This document shows, piece by piece, positions 7,516 to 15,850 of a DNA stretch of 26,862 bases. This stretch comes from JBQLZO01 sp052168315 (GTDB taxonomy: Bacteria; Planctomycetota; Phycisphaerae; Phycisphaerales; UBA1924): assembly GCA_052168315.1 (NCBI GenBank), contig JBQLZO010000059.1, forward strand, positions 1 through 26,862, written 5' to 3'. The notes beneath the pieces were generated by a model. That model was not told where the DNA came from. It made no database searches and worked only from the letters and a program-made list of their open reading frames with translations. A program made the translations under genes and the position numbers. The stretch's first letter is position 1. Each line of letters begins with the position of its first letter.

Positions 7516-8340
7516 TCACCGCACCCGCCGCCCGAACCGCCGCACCACCTCCGCCGCCGAATCCCGCTGCCGTTCCTCCGCAATCCCCGACAGATCCAGC
7601 ATCAGCGGGTGAGTGACATTCAGCGCCGCCGCCGTCATCACGAACGCCTCCGCATCCAGCCGCCCGCCCTCACCCCGACCCGCCACCGCCACCCGCCCGC
7701 GACGACCAAGATCGTTGAGCCGCACCGCCCGCAACCGCCCCGCCCCGTGCGCTCCGCTCAGCCCACCCACCGGATCGCCCCCGCCCGCGATGATCGACGC
7801 CGGATCCACCGCCACCCCCACCGGCGAACCCGCCTCACCCGCCAGCATCGGCCAACCCGCCTCGCCCACCTCCACGCCCAGCGCCCCCGCCCGAGCCTCC
7901 ACGAGTTCCAGCGCCGCCCGCGCGCCCGCGCTCAAACCATCTTCATCCCCATCCGCATCACTACGCCCGCCGCCCGAGCGCAGCGCCGTCACGAAGCACG
8001 CCCGCCCGCCGGCCAGCGCTGCAAGCTCCCCCGCCAGCTCGACCCCGCCCAGCAGCGCCGCCACCGCCCGATCAGCACGCGCCGCATCATCCACATGCTC
8101 CGCCGGGATCCAAAGCTCCACACACCCCAGCGACAACTCCGCGCGGCGCATCGCCGATGCCAGATCGCGCCGAGCCGAACGATCCAGCAGCCTCGGCCGC
8201 GTCCGCGCATCCGCCGCATCGATCCCGACAAACTCGAACCCCGTCCGACCCGCCCACTCCAGCGCCGAACGGATCCCATCACCCTCCTCGAACCCGCGCA
8301 GCCCCGACAGCGACACGCCCAGCCGCACCCGCGCCGACAT
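7516..8340 (-). CDS. Sugar-phosphate isomerase/epimerase-like TIM-barrel protein
   Basis: A 274-residue protein beginning MSARVRLGVSLSGLRGF. The order of elements fits the xylose-isomerase-like TIM barrel: first strand RLGVSLS; ALEWAGRTGFEFVGIDAAD; a helix-strand pair with AMRRAELSLGCVELWIPAEH; VELAGELAALAGGRACFVTAL; VGVAVDPASIIAGGGDPVGG; RLRAVRLNDL; and HPLMLDLSG near the end. Metal-ligand residues cannot be fixed with certainty, and the usual His/Glu set is thin, so it may be a degenerate member. Several in-frame ATGs lie upstream (8352, 8364, 8376, 8388). I prefer 8340 because G-rich Shine-Dalgarno-like sequence precedes it and the fold starts at once. rmuC follows 37 bases downstream. Substrate unknown. 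Confidence 0.75.
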   Translation of the reverse strand: MSARVRLGVSLSGLRGFEEGDGIRSALEWAGRTGFEFVGIDAADARTRPRLLDRSARRDLASAMRRAELSLGCVELWIPAEHVDDAARADRAVAALLGGVELAGELAALAGGRACFVTALRSGGGRSDADGDEDGLSAGARAALELVEARAGALGVEVGEAGWPMLAGEAGSPVGVAVDPASIIAGGGDPVGGLSGAHGAGRLRAVRLNDLGRRGRVAVAGRGEGGRLDAEAFVMTAAALNVTHPLMLDLSGIAEERQRDSAAEVVRRFGRRVR

Positions 8341-8431
8341 GGCCCCGCCCATCTCCCCACCCATCACACCATCCATCGCCATCGACATCATCGCACACGC
8401 CGCTCCATCATCGCCCGGCAAACCCTCCGCG

Positions 8432-8437
8432 TACCAT
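8432..8437 (+). promoter_or_regulatory. TACCAT box, 5 bases before ATG 8443
   Basis: TACCAT-CGCCC-ATG with no Shine-Dalgarno. It is nearly the mirror of the box at 5918 (TACCAT-CGGCC-ATG), although the two genes are unrelated. Confidence 0.5.
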
Positions 8438-8442
8438 CGCCC

Positions 8443-9107
8443 ATGGGCGCCGAACAATACCGACCCGAACCGCCCCACACCGCGCAACCGGGCCCCACAC
8501 CCTGGCCAGCCCGCGCCGCCGAAGCCGCCCACATCGCCGCCCTCGGCGTCTGGCTCGGCGCGCTCGTGCTCACCGGCATCGCCGCGGCCATCACATTCCC
8601 CACCCTCCGAATCCTCGACCCGCACCTCCCGAACTACGCGGAATACCCCGAAGACCACTGGGCCATCGCCGGCGGCGCCATCATGAACCGCGTGTTCATC
8701 GCCTCGGACTGGATCGCCCTCGCCTGCGCCATCATCGCCGCCGCCGGCGGCGCCGCCGCCCTCGCCCCCCGCCTGACCCGCCAACCCCTCCGCCACACGC
8801 TCTTCCGCCCGCTGGCCATCTTGCGCGCCGCCGCCACCATCGCAGCCCTGCTCATCACGCTCGCATCCTTCGCGCTGCTCCGACCAACCATGAACGAGGA
8901 CCTCCGCCTCTTCCACCACGCCGCACGCTCGGGCGACATCGCCGCCGCGGACGCCGCCCGCGCACGCTTCGACGAAGCCCACCCCCGCGCCAGCATGATC
9001 CTCTCGGCCCAGGCCGGGCTCGTACTCATCGCCCTCACCCTCGGCGCCTACGACGCCACACGACACCCCACCCCACCAACCAACCCCCGCCACGCCAGGA
9101 ACGCCCC

Positions 9108-9111
<4 letters not shown>
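8443..9111 (+). CDS. Four-helix membrane protein, DUF4149-like
   Basis: A 222-residue protein. Four membrane helices are visible: AAHIAALGVWLGALVLTGIA (residues about 29-48, running on through ITFPTL), SDWIALACAIIAAAGGAAAL, ILRAAATIAALLITLASFAL, and SAQAGLVLIALTLGAYDA near the C-terminus. The first helix with its WLGALV motif and the overall helix layout resemble DUF4149/TMEM205-like proteins, but I hold this loosely. The start is the first ATG after the TACCAT box. Its stop overlaps the ATG of nth (ATGA at 9108-9111), so the two are translationally coupled. No enzymatic motif is seen; the function is unknown. Confidence 0.8.
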
Positions 9112-9860
<749 letters not shown>

Positions 9861-9870
9861 CCGAACCAAG

Positions 9871-9902
9871 CAGCAGATCACCAAGTCAGCAGAACAACAG
9901 AT
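9871..9902. repeat. Degenerate octamer array, consensus CAGCAGAT-like (left arm)
   Basis: Four consecutive octamers: CAGCAGAT, CACCAAGT, CAGCAGAA, CAACAGAT. They are the reverse complement type of the array at 9941-10020 and begin 11 bases after the nth stop. Confidence 0.65.
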
Positions 9903-9940
9903 CACAACCCCAAAACCCAACGATCAGCCCCACTCCCCCG

Positions 9941-10020
9941 CTCTCCTGCTCTCCTGCTCTCCTGCTCTCCTGCTCTGCTGATCTCCTGATCTGCTGCTCT
10001 GCTGATCTGCCGCTCTGCTG
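9941..10020. repeat. Ten tandem copies of an octamer, consensus MTCTSCTG (right arm)
   Basis: Four perfect CTCTCCTG units (9941-9972) followed by six variants (CTCTGCTG, ATCTCCTG, ATCTGCTG, CTCTGCTG, ATCTGCCG, CTCTGCTG). The array ends seven bases before the secDF stop codon. Together with the left arm it forms an imperfect inverted repeat between convergent genes. Confidence 0.9.
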
Positions 10021-10027
10021 CTCCTCT

Positions 10028-13000
10028 TCAAACCTCCGCCGGGCTGTCCAGCGTGCTCGAACGCCGACCCGGACCCTTCACGCACACCATCGGCGCCGCG
10101 ACGCCGATCGACGAGTAGGTACCCACGATCAGGCCGCACAGCAGCGCGTAGGTGAACGAGCCGATCCCCTCGCCGCCCGCGATGAACAGGATCACCACCG
10201 CGATCAGCGTCGTGCCCGAGGTGATGAGCGTCCGGCTCAGCGTCTGGTTGATCGACTTGTTCACCACCTCCGCCGACGCGTAAGGCAGCCGCCCGCGGTT
10301 CTCGCGAACACGGTCCAGGATGATGATCGTGTCGTTCAGCGAATACCCGATGATCGTCAGCAGCGCCGCCACCAGACCGAGATCGATCTTGAACGGCTGG
10401 ATCCCGATCGCCCCCACCGCCGGGAACCACTCGTACAGGATCTCCGCGAACGCGATCAGCCCGATCACCGCCAGCACATCGTGCAGCAGCGCGATGACCG
10501 CCGCCAGCGAGTACCGCAGCGATCCGAACCGCACGCGGATGTAGATCAGGATCAGCAGCAGCGACAGCAGCACCGACACCGTCGCCTGCGCCCGGAAGGT
10601 CGCCGCGATCGCCGGCGAGAACTTCTGCACCGTCGCCAGCGTCGTCGGCTTGGCCAACGCCTCGCGGACGATGTTCCACTCAACCTCCGCCAGACGCGCC
10701 CGCCACACGCTCTCGTTGTACACATCGACCGAACGATCCGCGACCAGCACCACCGCCGTCCGGACCGCCTGGTCCGTGCCCTCAAGCGTCACCACATCGA
10801 AGCGCCGCCCCGAAGCCACATCCGCGAAGTCCACGCGCGAACGCATGAACTCCAGCCGCTCCACCAGCGTCTGGCGCGACACCGTCGGCTCGATGTCCTC
10901 CAGCAGGATCGCCGCACCGCCCACGAACCGCGTCACATCGTTGCGAACCTCCGGAAGCCCGATCGCCTCGCCCAGCACCGCCTCGAAGATCTGGTACACC
11001 GGAGCGCCCGCGAGCGTCTCGCTCTCAGAGCCCTCGAAGGTCAGCGCCGGCTGCGCATCCACGCTCCCCTCCAGCGCCCGCGTCACCAGGCCCTGCAGCT
11101 CCGTCTCATCATCCACCAGCGTCTTGATCTGGAAGCGGCTCGCCGTCACACCGTCCGCCGCCGGGTTGATCGGAATCACCGCCGGCACGCGACCCACCAG
11201 CGTGCCCAGCGCCGCCAGCGACTCCGCCGCCTGCGCATCTCCGCCCGCGGCCGCGGACTCGATCGACGCCAGCTCCTCCGTCAGCCTTGACTGAACCTCC
11301 GCCCGCTCAAGCGCCAGACGCGTCCCATCCTCCTGCTCACGCAGCAGCACCGTCACCGCCGTGCCGCCGCGGAACTCCGTGTCCAGCATATCGCTGCCCT
11401 GCACCGCGATCATCACCACGCCAAGCCCCACGCCGATCAACGAGACCACGATGAACACCGGGCGCAGACCCACCCAGTTGATGTTCGGCGTGAACGCCCG
11501 ATCGATCGCCGGAATCGCGATCGGAAGCTGCGACATCCGCCGCACCTTCGCCACATCGATCAGGTAATGGAAGCACAGACGCGTGATCACCAGCGACGAG
11601 AACATCGTCGCCAGAACGCCGATCCCCAGCGTGATCGCGAAACCGCGGATCTCCTGCGTCGCCGTCTGACCCAGCACCACGCACACGATCAGGTTCGTGA
11701 TGTTCGCGTCCACGATCGTCGACAGCACCTTTTTGTACGCCGTCTTCACCGCCACCCGCAAATCCATCCCCGCCAGCAGCTCCTCGCGGATCCGCTCGTA
11801 GATCAGCACATTCGCATCAACCGCCATGCCGAAGGTCAGCACGATGCCCGCGATGCCCGGCATCGTGAACGCCGCACGAGCCGCCGACATCGCGCCCAGG
11901 ATCAGGATCGCCGAGCACAGCATCGAGAACAACGCGATCCCGCCCGACGAGAAGTAGTAGACGATCATGAACACGCCCACCACCGCCAGCGCCAGGTACG
12001 ACGCCTCGAGCCCCCGCTTCAGATTGTCAGCGCCAAGATCCGGCGCCAGCGTGTTCACCGAGATCGGACGCTCGGACAACCGCGCCTGCACCGAACCCGC
12101 GTTCAGCGTCTTCACGATGTACGCGATGTCCGCCTGCGTGAACTGACCCGTGATCCGCACCGACCGCCGCAGCGTGCTGTTGATGTTCGGAGCCGTGTAC
12201 ACCTTCCCGTCCAGCAGGATCGCCATCGGCTGACCGACATTCGGCTGCGTCAGACGACCCAGCTCCCGCGCGCCCCGCACATCCATCTCGAAGTTGATCT
12301 GCGGCCGACCGAACTCGTCCACGCCCGGACGGGCCGCCTGCAGACCCCACTCGCCCTCCTCCTGCGTCAGCCGGAGCCCCGGACGGTCGTACAGCAGCAG
12401 GTAGAACTGGTTGTTCCGCTCCCCGCCGATCACCCCGTGGTTGCTCGCGAAGTACCCCGCCGGATCCGCCTCGAACAGCGCCAGAGCTTCCGTGTCGTCG
12501 AACCAGTCCGTCGGACGATTGATCCGGAACCACCGCACCCCGTCCAGCCCCGAAGCGTCCGGCCCGCGCTCGCTCAGCAGGCGCCGCGCCTCCGCCTCCT
12601 CCGGCGCACCCGGACGCACCGCGATCCGGAACTGCAGCACGCCCGAAGACTGCAGCAGCCGCTGCAACTCAGCCGGATCGTCAAAGCCCCGCCGCTCGCC
12701 CGCGTACGCATCGAACGCCGCCAAGACCTCGTCCAGCGCCGCGTTCCCGCCCGGGTAGATCTCCAGCCGCTCGCGGATCGCATCCAGCGCCCGCTCACGG
12801 TCCGACGGGATCACCACCGTCTCGCCCTCGTTCGCCGAGTCCTTGACCCGGTACTCCTCACGCGACTCGTTCAGCGCCAGCCGGATCTGGTCACGCGTCA
12901 CCAGGTGGTTCAGCACCGTCTCACGCGCCAGCTCAACCTCGAGCTCCGCCTCCGCGGCTTCCATCAGCGCATCACGCTGCTCCCCCTCCGGCATCACCGT

Positions 13001-13507
13001 CGCCATATCAACGACCGCACGCGTCCGCATCGCCTCCCGGATCGCATCGACCACCGGAGCCAGCGCCGTCGCGATCGCCTCCGACTCCGAGCCCAGCGCC
13101 TCCAGCGCCGCGATACGCTCCGCCCCGCTCCCGCGCATCGCCCGCTCGAACGCATCGATGTCGATCTCGTACGCCGCCATCGAGTCCATCGCCGTCTCGA
13201 ACCGCTCACGCAGCGCCTGCACCGCGTCCGAGGGCAGCGGCATCGTCACCTCGATGCGCCCGCGACCCATCTGCACGATCGAGATCGAGTACAGACCGTC
13301 CGGATCCACCCGGTTCTTCAGCACCTCGATCGTCTGATCGATCACATCCGCAGGCGCATCCTCCTCGATCTGCAGCGAGTAGATCAGCGACACGCCGCCC
13401 GCCAGGTCCTTGCCCAGCCGGAGGTTCTTCTCCGGAGGGAAAATGAACGCGAGGCTCAGCAGCAGCAGCAGGACCGAGACAATCGTCAGTTGGGTAGCGT
13501 TTCGCAT
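10028..13507 (-). CDS. secDF: Fused protein translocase subunit SecD-SecF
   Basis: Proton-driven Sec accessory pump that helps pull proteins across the inner membrane; 1159 residues in one chain. Residues 6-25 are SecD TM1, followed by NLRLGKDLAGGVSLIYSLQI and a large periplasmic domain (about 28-490). The SecD transmembrane block (about 495-650) carries GMAVDANVLIYERIREELLA near residue 560, whose Asp and Arg are the conserved pair. The SecF half starts near residue 670 (INWVGLRPVFIVVSLIG) and has FRGGTAVTVLLRE, then a long insert (about 725-960). The SecF block has IGYSLNDTIIILDRVREN near residue 1055 and a final GLIVGTYSSIGVAAPMV. The SecF first periplasmic domain is much larger than usual. 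Start: ATG 13507, with GGAAG about 16 bases upstream. It lies 133 bases after yajC in the tgt-yajC-secDF cluster. Confidence 0.97.
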   Translation of the reverse strand: MRNATQLTIVSVLLLLLSLAFIFPPEKNLRLGKDLAGGVSLIYSLQIEEDAPADVIDQTIEVLKNRVDPDGLYSISIVQMGRGRIEVTMPLPSDAVQALRERFETAMDSMAAYEIDIDAFERAMRGSGAERIAALEALGSESEAIATALAPVVDAIREAMRTRAVVDMATVMPEGEQRDALMEAAEAELEVELARETVLNHLVTRDQIRLALNESREEYRVKDSANEGETVVIPSDRERALDAIRERLEIYPGGNAALDEVLAAFDAYAGERRGFDDPAELQRLLQSSGVLQFRIAVRPGAPEEAEARRLLSERGPDASGLDGVRWFRINRPTDWFDDTEALALFEADPAGYFASNHGVIGGERNNQFYLLLYDRPGLRLTQEEGEWGLQAARPGVDEFGRPQINFEMDVRGARELGRLTQPNVGQPMAILLDGKVYTAPNINSTLRRSVRITGQFTQADIAYIVKTLNAGSVQARLSERPISVNTLAPDLGADNLKRGLEASYLALAVVGVFMIVYYFSSGGIALFSMLCSAILILGAMSAARAAFTMPGIAGIVLTFGMAVDANVLIYERIREELLAGMDLRVAVKTAYKKVLSTIVDANITNLIVCVVLGQTATQEIRGFAITLGIGVLATMFSSLVITRLCFHYLIDVAKVRRMSQLPIAIPAIDRAFTPNINWVGLRPVFIVVSLIGVGLGVVMIAVQGSDMLDTEFRGGTAVTVLLREQEDGTRLALERAEVQSRLTEELASIESAAAGGDAQAAESLAALGTLVGRVPAVIPINPAADGVTASRFQIKTLVDDETELQGLVTRALEGSVDAQPALTFEGSESETLAGAPVYQIFEAVLGEAIGLPEVRNDVTRFVGGAAILLEDIEPTVSRQTLVERLEFMRSRVDFADVASGRRFDVVTLEGTDQAVRTAVVLVADRSVDVYNESVWRARLAEVEWNIVREALAKPTTLATVQKFSPAIAATFRAQATVSVLLSLLLILIYIRVRFGSLRYSLAAVIALLHDVLAVIGLIAFAEILYEWFPAVGAIGIQPFKIDLGLVAALLTIIGYSLNDTIIILDRVRENRGRLPYASAEVVNKSINQTLSRTLITSGTTLIAVVILFIAGGEGIGSFTYALLCGLIVGTYSSIGVAAPMVCVKGPGRRSSTLDSPAEV

Positions 13508-13640
13508 GGCTCGCGTCGTTCTTCCAGTGATGCGATCCGCTAAGGCCGGGGCTTCGTCCCGCCGCGGGCGGCCGCATCGTTCGTCCGGTTCATCAAAGGA
13601 TCAACTTCAGTTCGATTCAGTCCACCGCGGGCGCGCCCAC

Positions 13641-14108
13641 TCAGCCGCCCGCAACCTCCGCCTCGCCGCCCGCGCCACCCGGCGCCGCCCGAAGCACCGT
13701 CTGCACCGCATCCTTCGAGAAGCGGATCCGCGTGTTCGTCGACTCGTCGACCTTCACCACCAGCTCATCGTCGTGGATCTCCGCCACCGTCCCGATGATC
13801 CCACCCAGCATCCGGACACGGTCGTGCTTCCGCAGTCCCGTCATCATCTCCGCACGGCGCTTCTTCTCCTTCCGACCGCTCATCACCTGCATCACGATCA
13901 TCAGAAGGAAAAACCCCAGCATCAGCGGCAGCAGGAACTCCAGCCCCGAACCGCCCGCCGGCGCCCCGCCACCCGTCCCCGCGCCCGCGCCGCCGCCCGC
14001 ACCCCCGCCGCCACCGCCACCACCCCCCGAAGGCAGACCGCCCAGCGGAGGCGCCGAGCCCACCAGCCACTCACCCGGAACCACACTCATCAAGCGATAG
14101 AGATCCAT
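13641..14108 (-). CDS. yajC: Preprotein translocase subunit YajC
   Basis: Small partner of the SecDF complex, 155 residues. One membrane helix (FLLPLMLGFFLLMIVMQVM) is followed by the family core: RKEKKRRAEMM, LRKHDRVRMLGGIIGTVAEI and DDELVVKVDESTNTRIRFSK. The unusual part is the N-terminus, where about 45 residues with a tract of nine consecutive Gly and further Gly/Ala repeats precede the helix; most YajC proteins start almost directly at the helix. ATG 14108 is chosen because AGGGGTG lies four bases upstream; a later ATG at 14090 is possible. The 261-base gap up to tgt (14109-14369) shows no gene. An open in-frame extension runs up to 14270, but it looks non-coding. Confidence 0.93.
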   Translation of the reverse strand: MDLYRLMSVVPGEWLVGSAPPLGGLPSGGGGGGGGGAGGGAGAGTGGGAPAGGSGLEFLLPLMLGFFLLMIVMQVMSGRKEKKRRAEMMTGLRKHDRVRMLGGIIGTVAEIHDDELVVKVDESTNTRIRFSKDAVQTVLRAAPGGAGGEAEVAGG

Positions 14109-14369
14109 GAACACCCCTGCAGGGTCAGCGAACAACACAACAGGCCCGCAGCGCGATCCGCTGCGATGCCACAACGACACCGCCGCCACGCTCGGCCCCT
14201 TCCCCCGCCGAGTCGAGCGAGGCAGAGCCACCACCCAGACCGCAGATCCGGGTGGCTGGACGAGCAGCACGGTGCCGATCCGATCCCGCGCCCAACCGGC
14301 ATCTCCGCCGATCCGGCGCGGGCCGGGATCGTAGCGGCTGCACGCCCCAGGGGCGAAACCGCCGACCGC

Positions 14370-15710
14370 TCACACACCCATTTCATCGCCCCCGACCCCG
14401 CACGCCCCGCCCTCGGCCCGCACGGACGCGCCCGGCCGTGCCACCGGCCACCGCCCATAGAAATCATCCCACTCATCAGTGGGAATCGTCGCCCGAACAT
14501 CCGCCATCAGCCGCTGGAAGTGCCGGATGTTGTGCAGCGACACCAGGATCGCCCCCAGCATCTCCTCCGCCATAAACAGATGCCGCAGATACGCCCGGGA
14601 AAAAGGCCGCCCATCCGGCGTCGCCCACCCATGCGCCCCCGGACAGCACGCCACACAGTCGCATGAGGCGTCGATCGCCCCATCATCCTCCGCGAACCGC
14701 GCGTTCCGAAGCCGGATCTGACCCGACGGCGTGAACGCGTTCGCATTCCGCCCATTCCGCGTCGGCAGCACACAGTCGAACATGTCCACCCCCGCCCGCG
14801 CCGCCGACACCATGTCCTTCTCATACCCCACACCCATCAGATACCGCGGCTTGTCCTGCGGCATCAGCGGCGCTGTGTGCTCCACCACCCGCCGGATGTC
14901 GTCCGCCCCCTCCCCCACGGCCACACCCCCGATCGCGTACCCCGGAAGCTCCACCGAGCACACCATCTCCACGCACCGCGTCCGCCGCTCCAGATCCGTC
15001 GCCCCCTGGATGATCCCGAACAGCGCCTGCTCCTCCGACCGCGCGTGCGCTGCCTTGCACCGCTCCAGCCACCGCGCCGTGCGCTCCATCGACAGATCCA
15101 GCCGCTTCCCGAAATCCTCCACACCCTGCAGCGGATCCCCCCGCTTCCCCACCGACTCGGCCCCCCACTTCCGCTCACCCTGCGCCACCCGCTGCTCCAG
15201 CAGCCGCCGACGCGTCTCGTTCAGTGTCTTCGGATCCACCGAGGGCGGGCAGTCATCGAACGCCATGATGATGTCCGCCCCCAGCTTGTTCTGCGTCTCG
15301 ATCGCCCGCTCCGGCGTCAGCTCCACCATCGACCCATCGATCACCGACCGGAACCGCACCCCTTCATCCGTGATCTTGTTGATGTCCGCCATCGAGTACA
15401 CCTGGTACCCGCCCGAATCCGTCAAAATCGGCCGGTCCCACCCCATGAACGGATGCAGCCCCCCGCGCCGCTCGATCAAATCAGGCCCCGGCCGCAGCAG
15501 CAGGTGATAGGTATTCGCCAGACACACCTGCGACCCCGTCCCCGCCACCAGCATCGGCAGCAACCCCTTCACCGTCGCCTGAGTCCCCACCGGCATGTAC
15601 GCCGGCGTCTCAAACACCCCATGCCGAGTCACCACCCGCCCCACCCGCGCATGCGGCGAAGCCCCCCCCACCGGACCCCGCCCAACAACCTCAAACAACA
15701 AAGCGCCCAT
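14370..15710 (-). CDS. tgt: tRNA-guanine transglycosylase (queuosine)
   Basis: Exchanges G34 for the queuosine precursor preQ1 in tRNAs with GUN anticodons. 446 residues against about 375 normally. Visible signature: RPILTDSGGYQVYSMADI with catalytic Asp98, AFDDCPP (150-156), GIIQGATDLERR, GYAIGGVAVGE and MFDCVLPTRNGRNA with Asp312. Zinc ligands Cys350, Cys352, Cys355 and His393 are present (CDCVACC...SLHN). A 12-residue insert (PGAHGWATPDGR) lies between the cysteines and the His, and a second insert of about 30 residues lies at 178-208. A Gly/Ala tail ends the protein. Start ATG 15710 has TACCTT six bases upstream and no Shine-Dalgarno. The gene leads the tgt-yajC-secDF cluster. No other queuosine gene is in the window. 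Confidence 0.97.
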   Translation of the reverse strand: MGALLFEVVGRGPVGGASPHARVGRVVTRHGVFETPAYMPVGTQATVKGLLPMLVAGTGSQVCLANTYHLLLRPGPDLIERRGGLHPFMGWDRPILTDSGGYQVYSMADINKITDEGVRFRSVIDGSMVELTPERAIETQNKLGADIIMAFDDCPPSVDPKTLNETRRRLLEQRVAQGERKWGAESVGKRGDPLQGVEDFGKRLDLSMERTARWLERCKAAHARSEEQALFGIIQGATDLERRTRCVEMVCSVELPGYAIGGVAVGEGADDIRRVVEHTAPLMPQDKPRYLMGVGYEKDMVSAARAGVDMFDCVLPTRNGRNANAFTPSGQIRLRNARFAEDDGAIDASCDCVACCPGAHGWATPDGRPFSRAYLRHLFMAEEMLGAILVSLHNIRHFQRLMADVRATIPTDEWDDFYGRWPVARPGASVRAEGGACGVGGDEMGV

Positions 15711-15716
15711 CCGCCA

Positions 15717-15722
15717 AAGGTA
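15717..15722 (-). promoter_or_regulatory. TACCTT box, 6 bases before the tgt ATG
   Basis: On the minus strand GC-TACCTT-TGGCGG-ATG. No Shine-Dalgarno. It could drive the tgt-yajC-secDF transcript as a leaderless mRNA. Confidence 0.5.
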
Positions 15723-15770
15723 GCACCCCACCCAACTGACCATCTCCCCCCGACTCCCCCTACTCGCCTC

Positions 15771-15794
15771 GGTGGGACGGGCGTCCCGCCCGTC
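15771..15794. repeat. Palindromic intergenic repeat, type GGTGGG...TCC
   Basis: GACGGGCG (15776-15783) pairs with CGCCCGTC (15787-15794) around a TCC loop and is preceded by GGTGG. It lies between the rhomboid stop and the tgt start. Confidence 0.75.
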
Positions 15795-15819
15795 TCCTCA
15801 TCTTCATCTACCTCCCTCC

Positions 15820-15840
15820 GGTGGGACAGGCATCCCCACC
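15820..15840. repeat. Second, diverged palindromic repeat of the same type
   Basis: GGTGGG (15820-15825) pairs with CCCACC (15835-15840) across the loop ACAGGCATC. It shares the GGTGGGAC(A/G)GGC start with the element at 15771. It ends 10 bases before the rhomboid stop and could act as its 3' hairpin. Confidence 0.65.
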
Positions 15841-15850
15841 TACTTCCCCC

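Noticed and set aside
9924..10679. Minus-strand open frame of 251 codons covering the octamer array, ending in Gln/Ser/Arg/Gly repeats
   Set aside because: It is a different frame of secDF; its repeat-rich end is only the translated octamer array.
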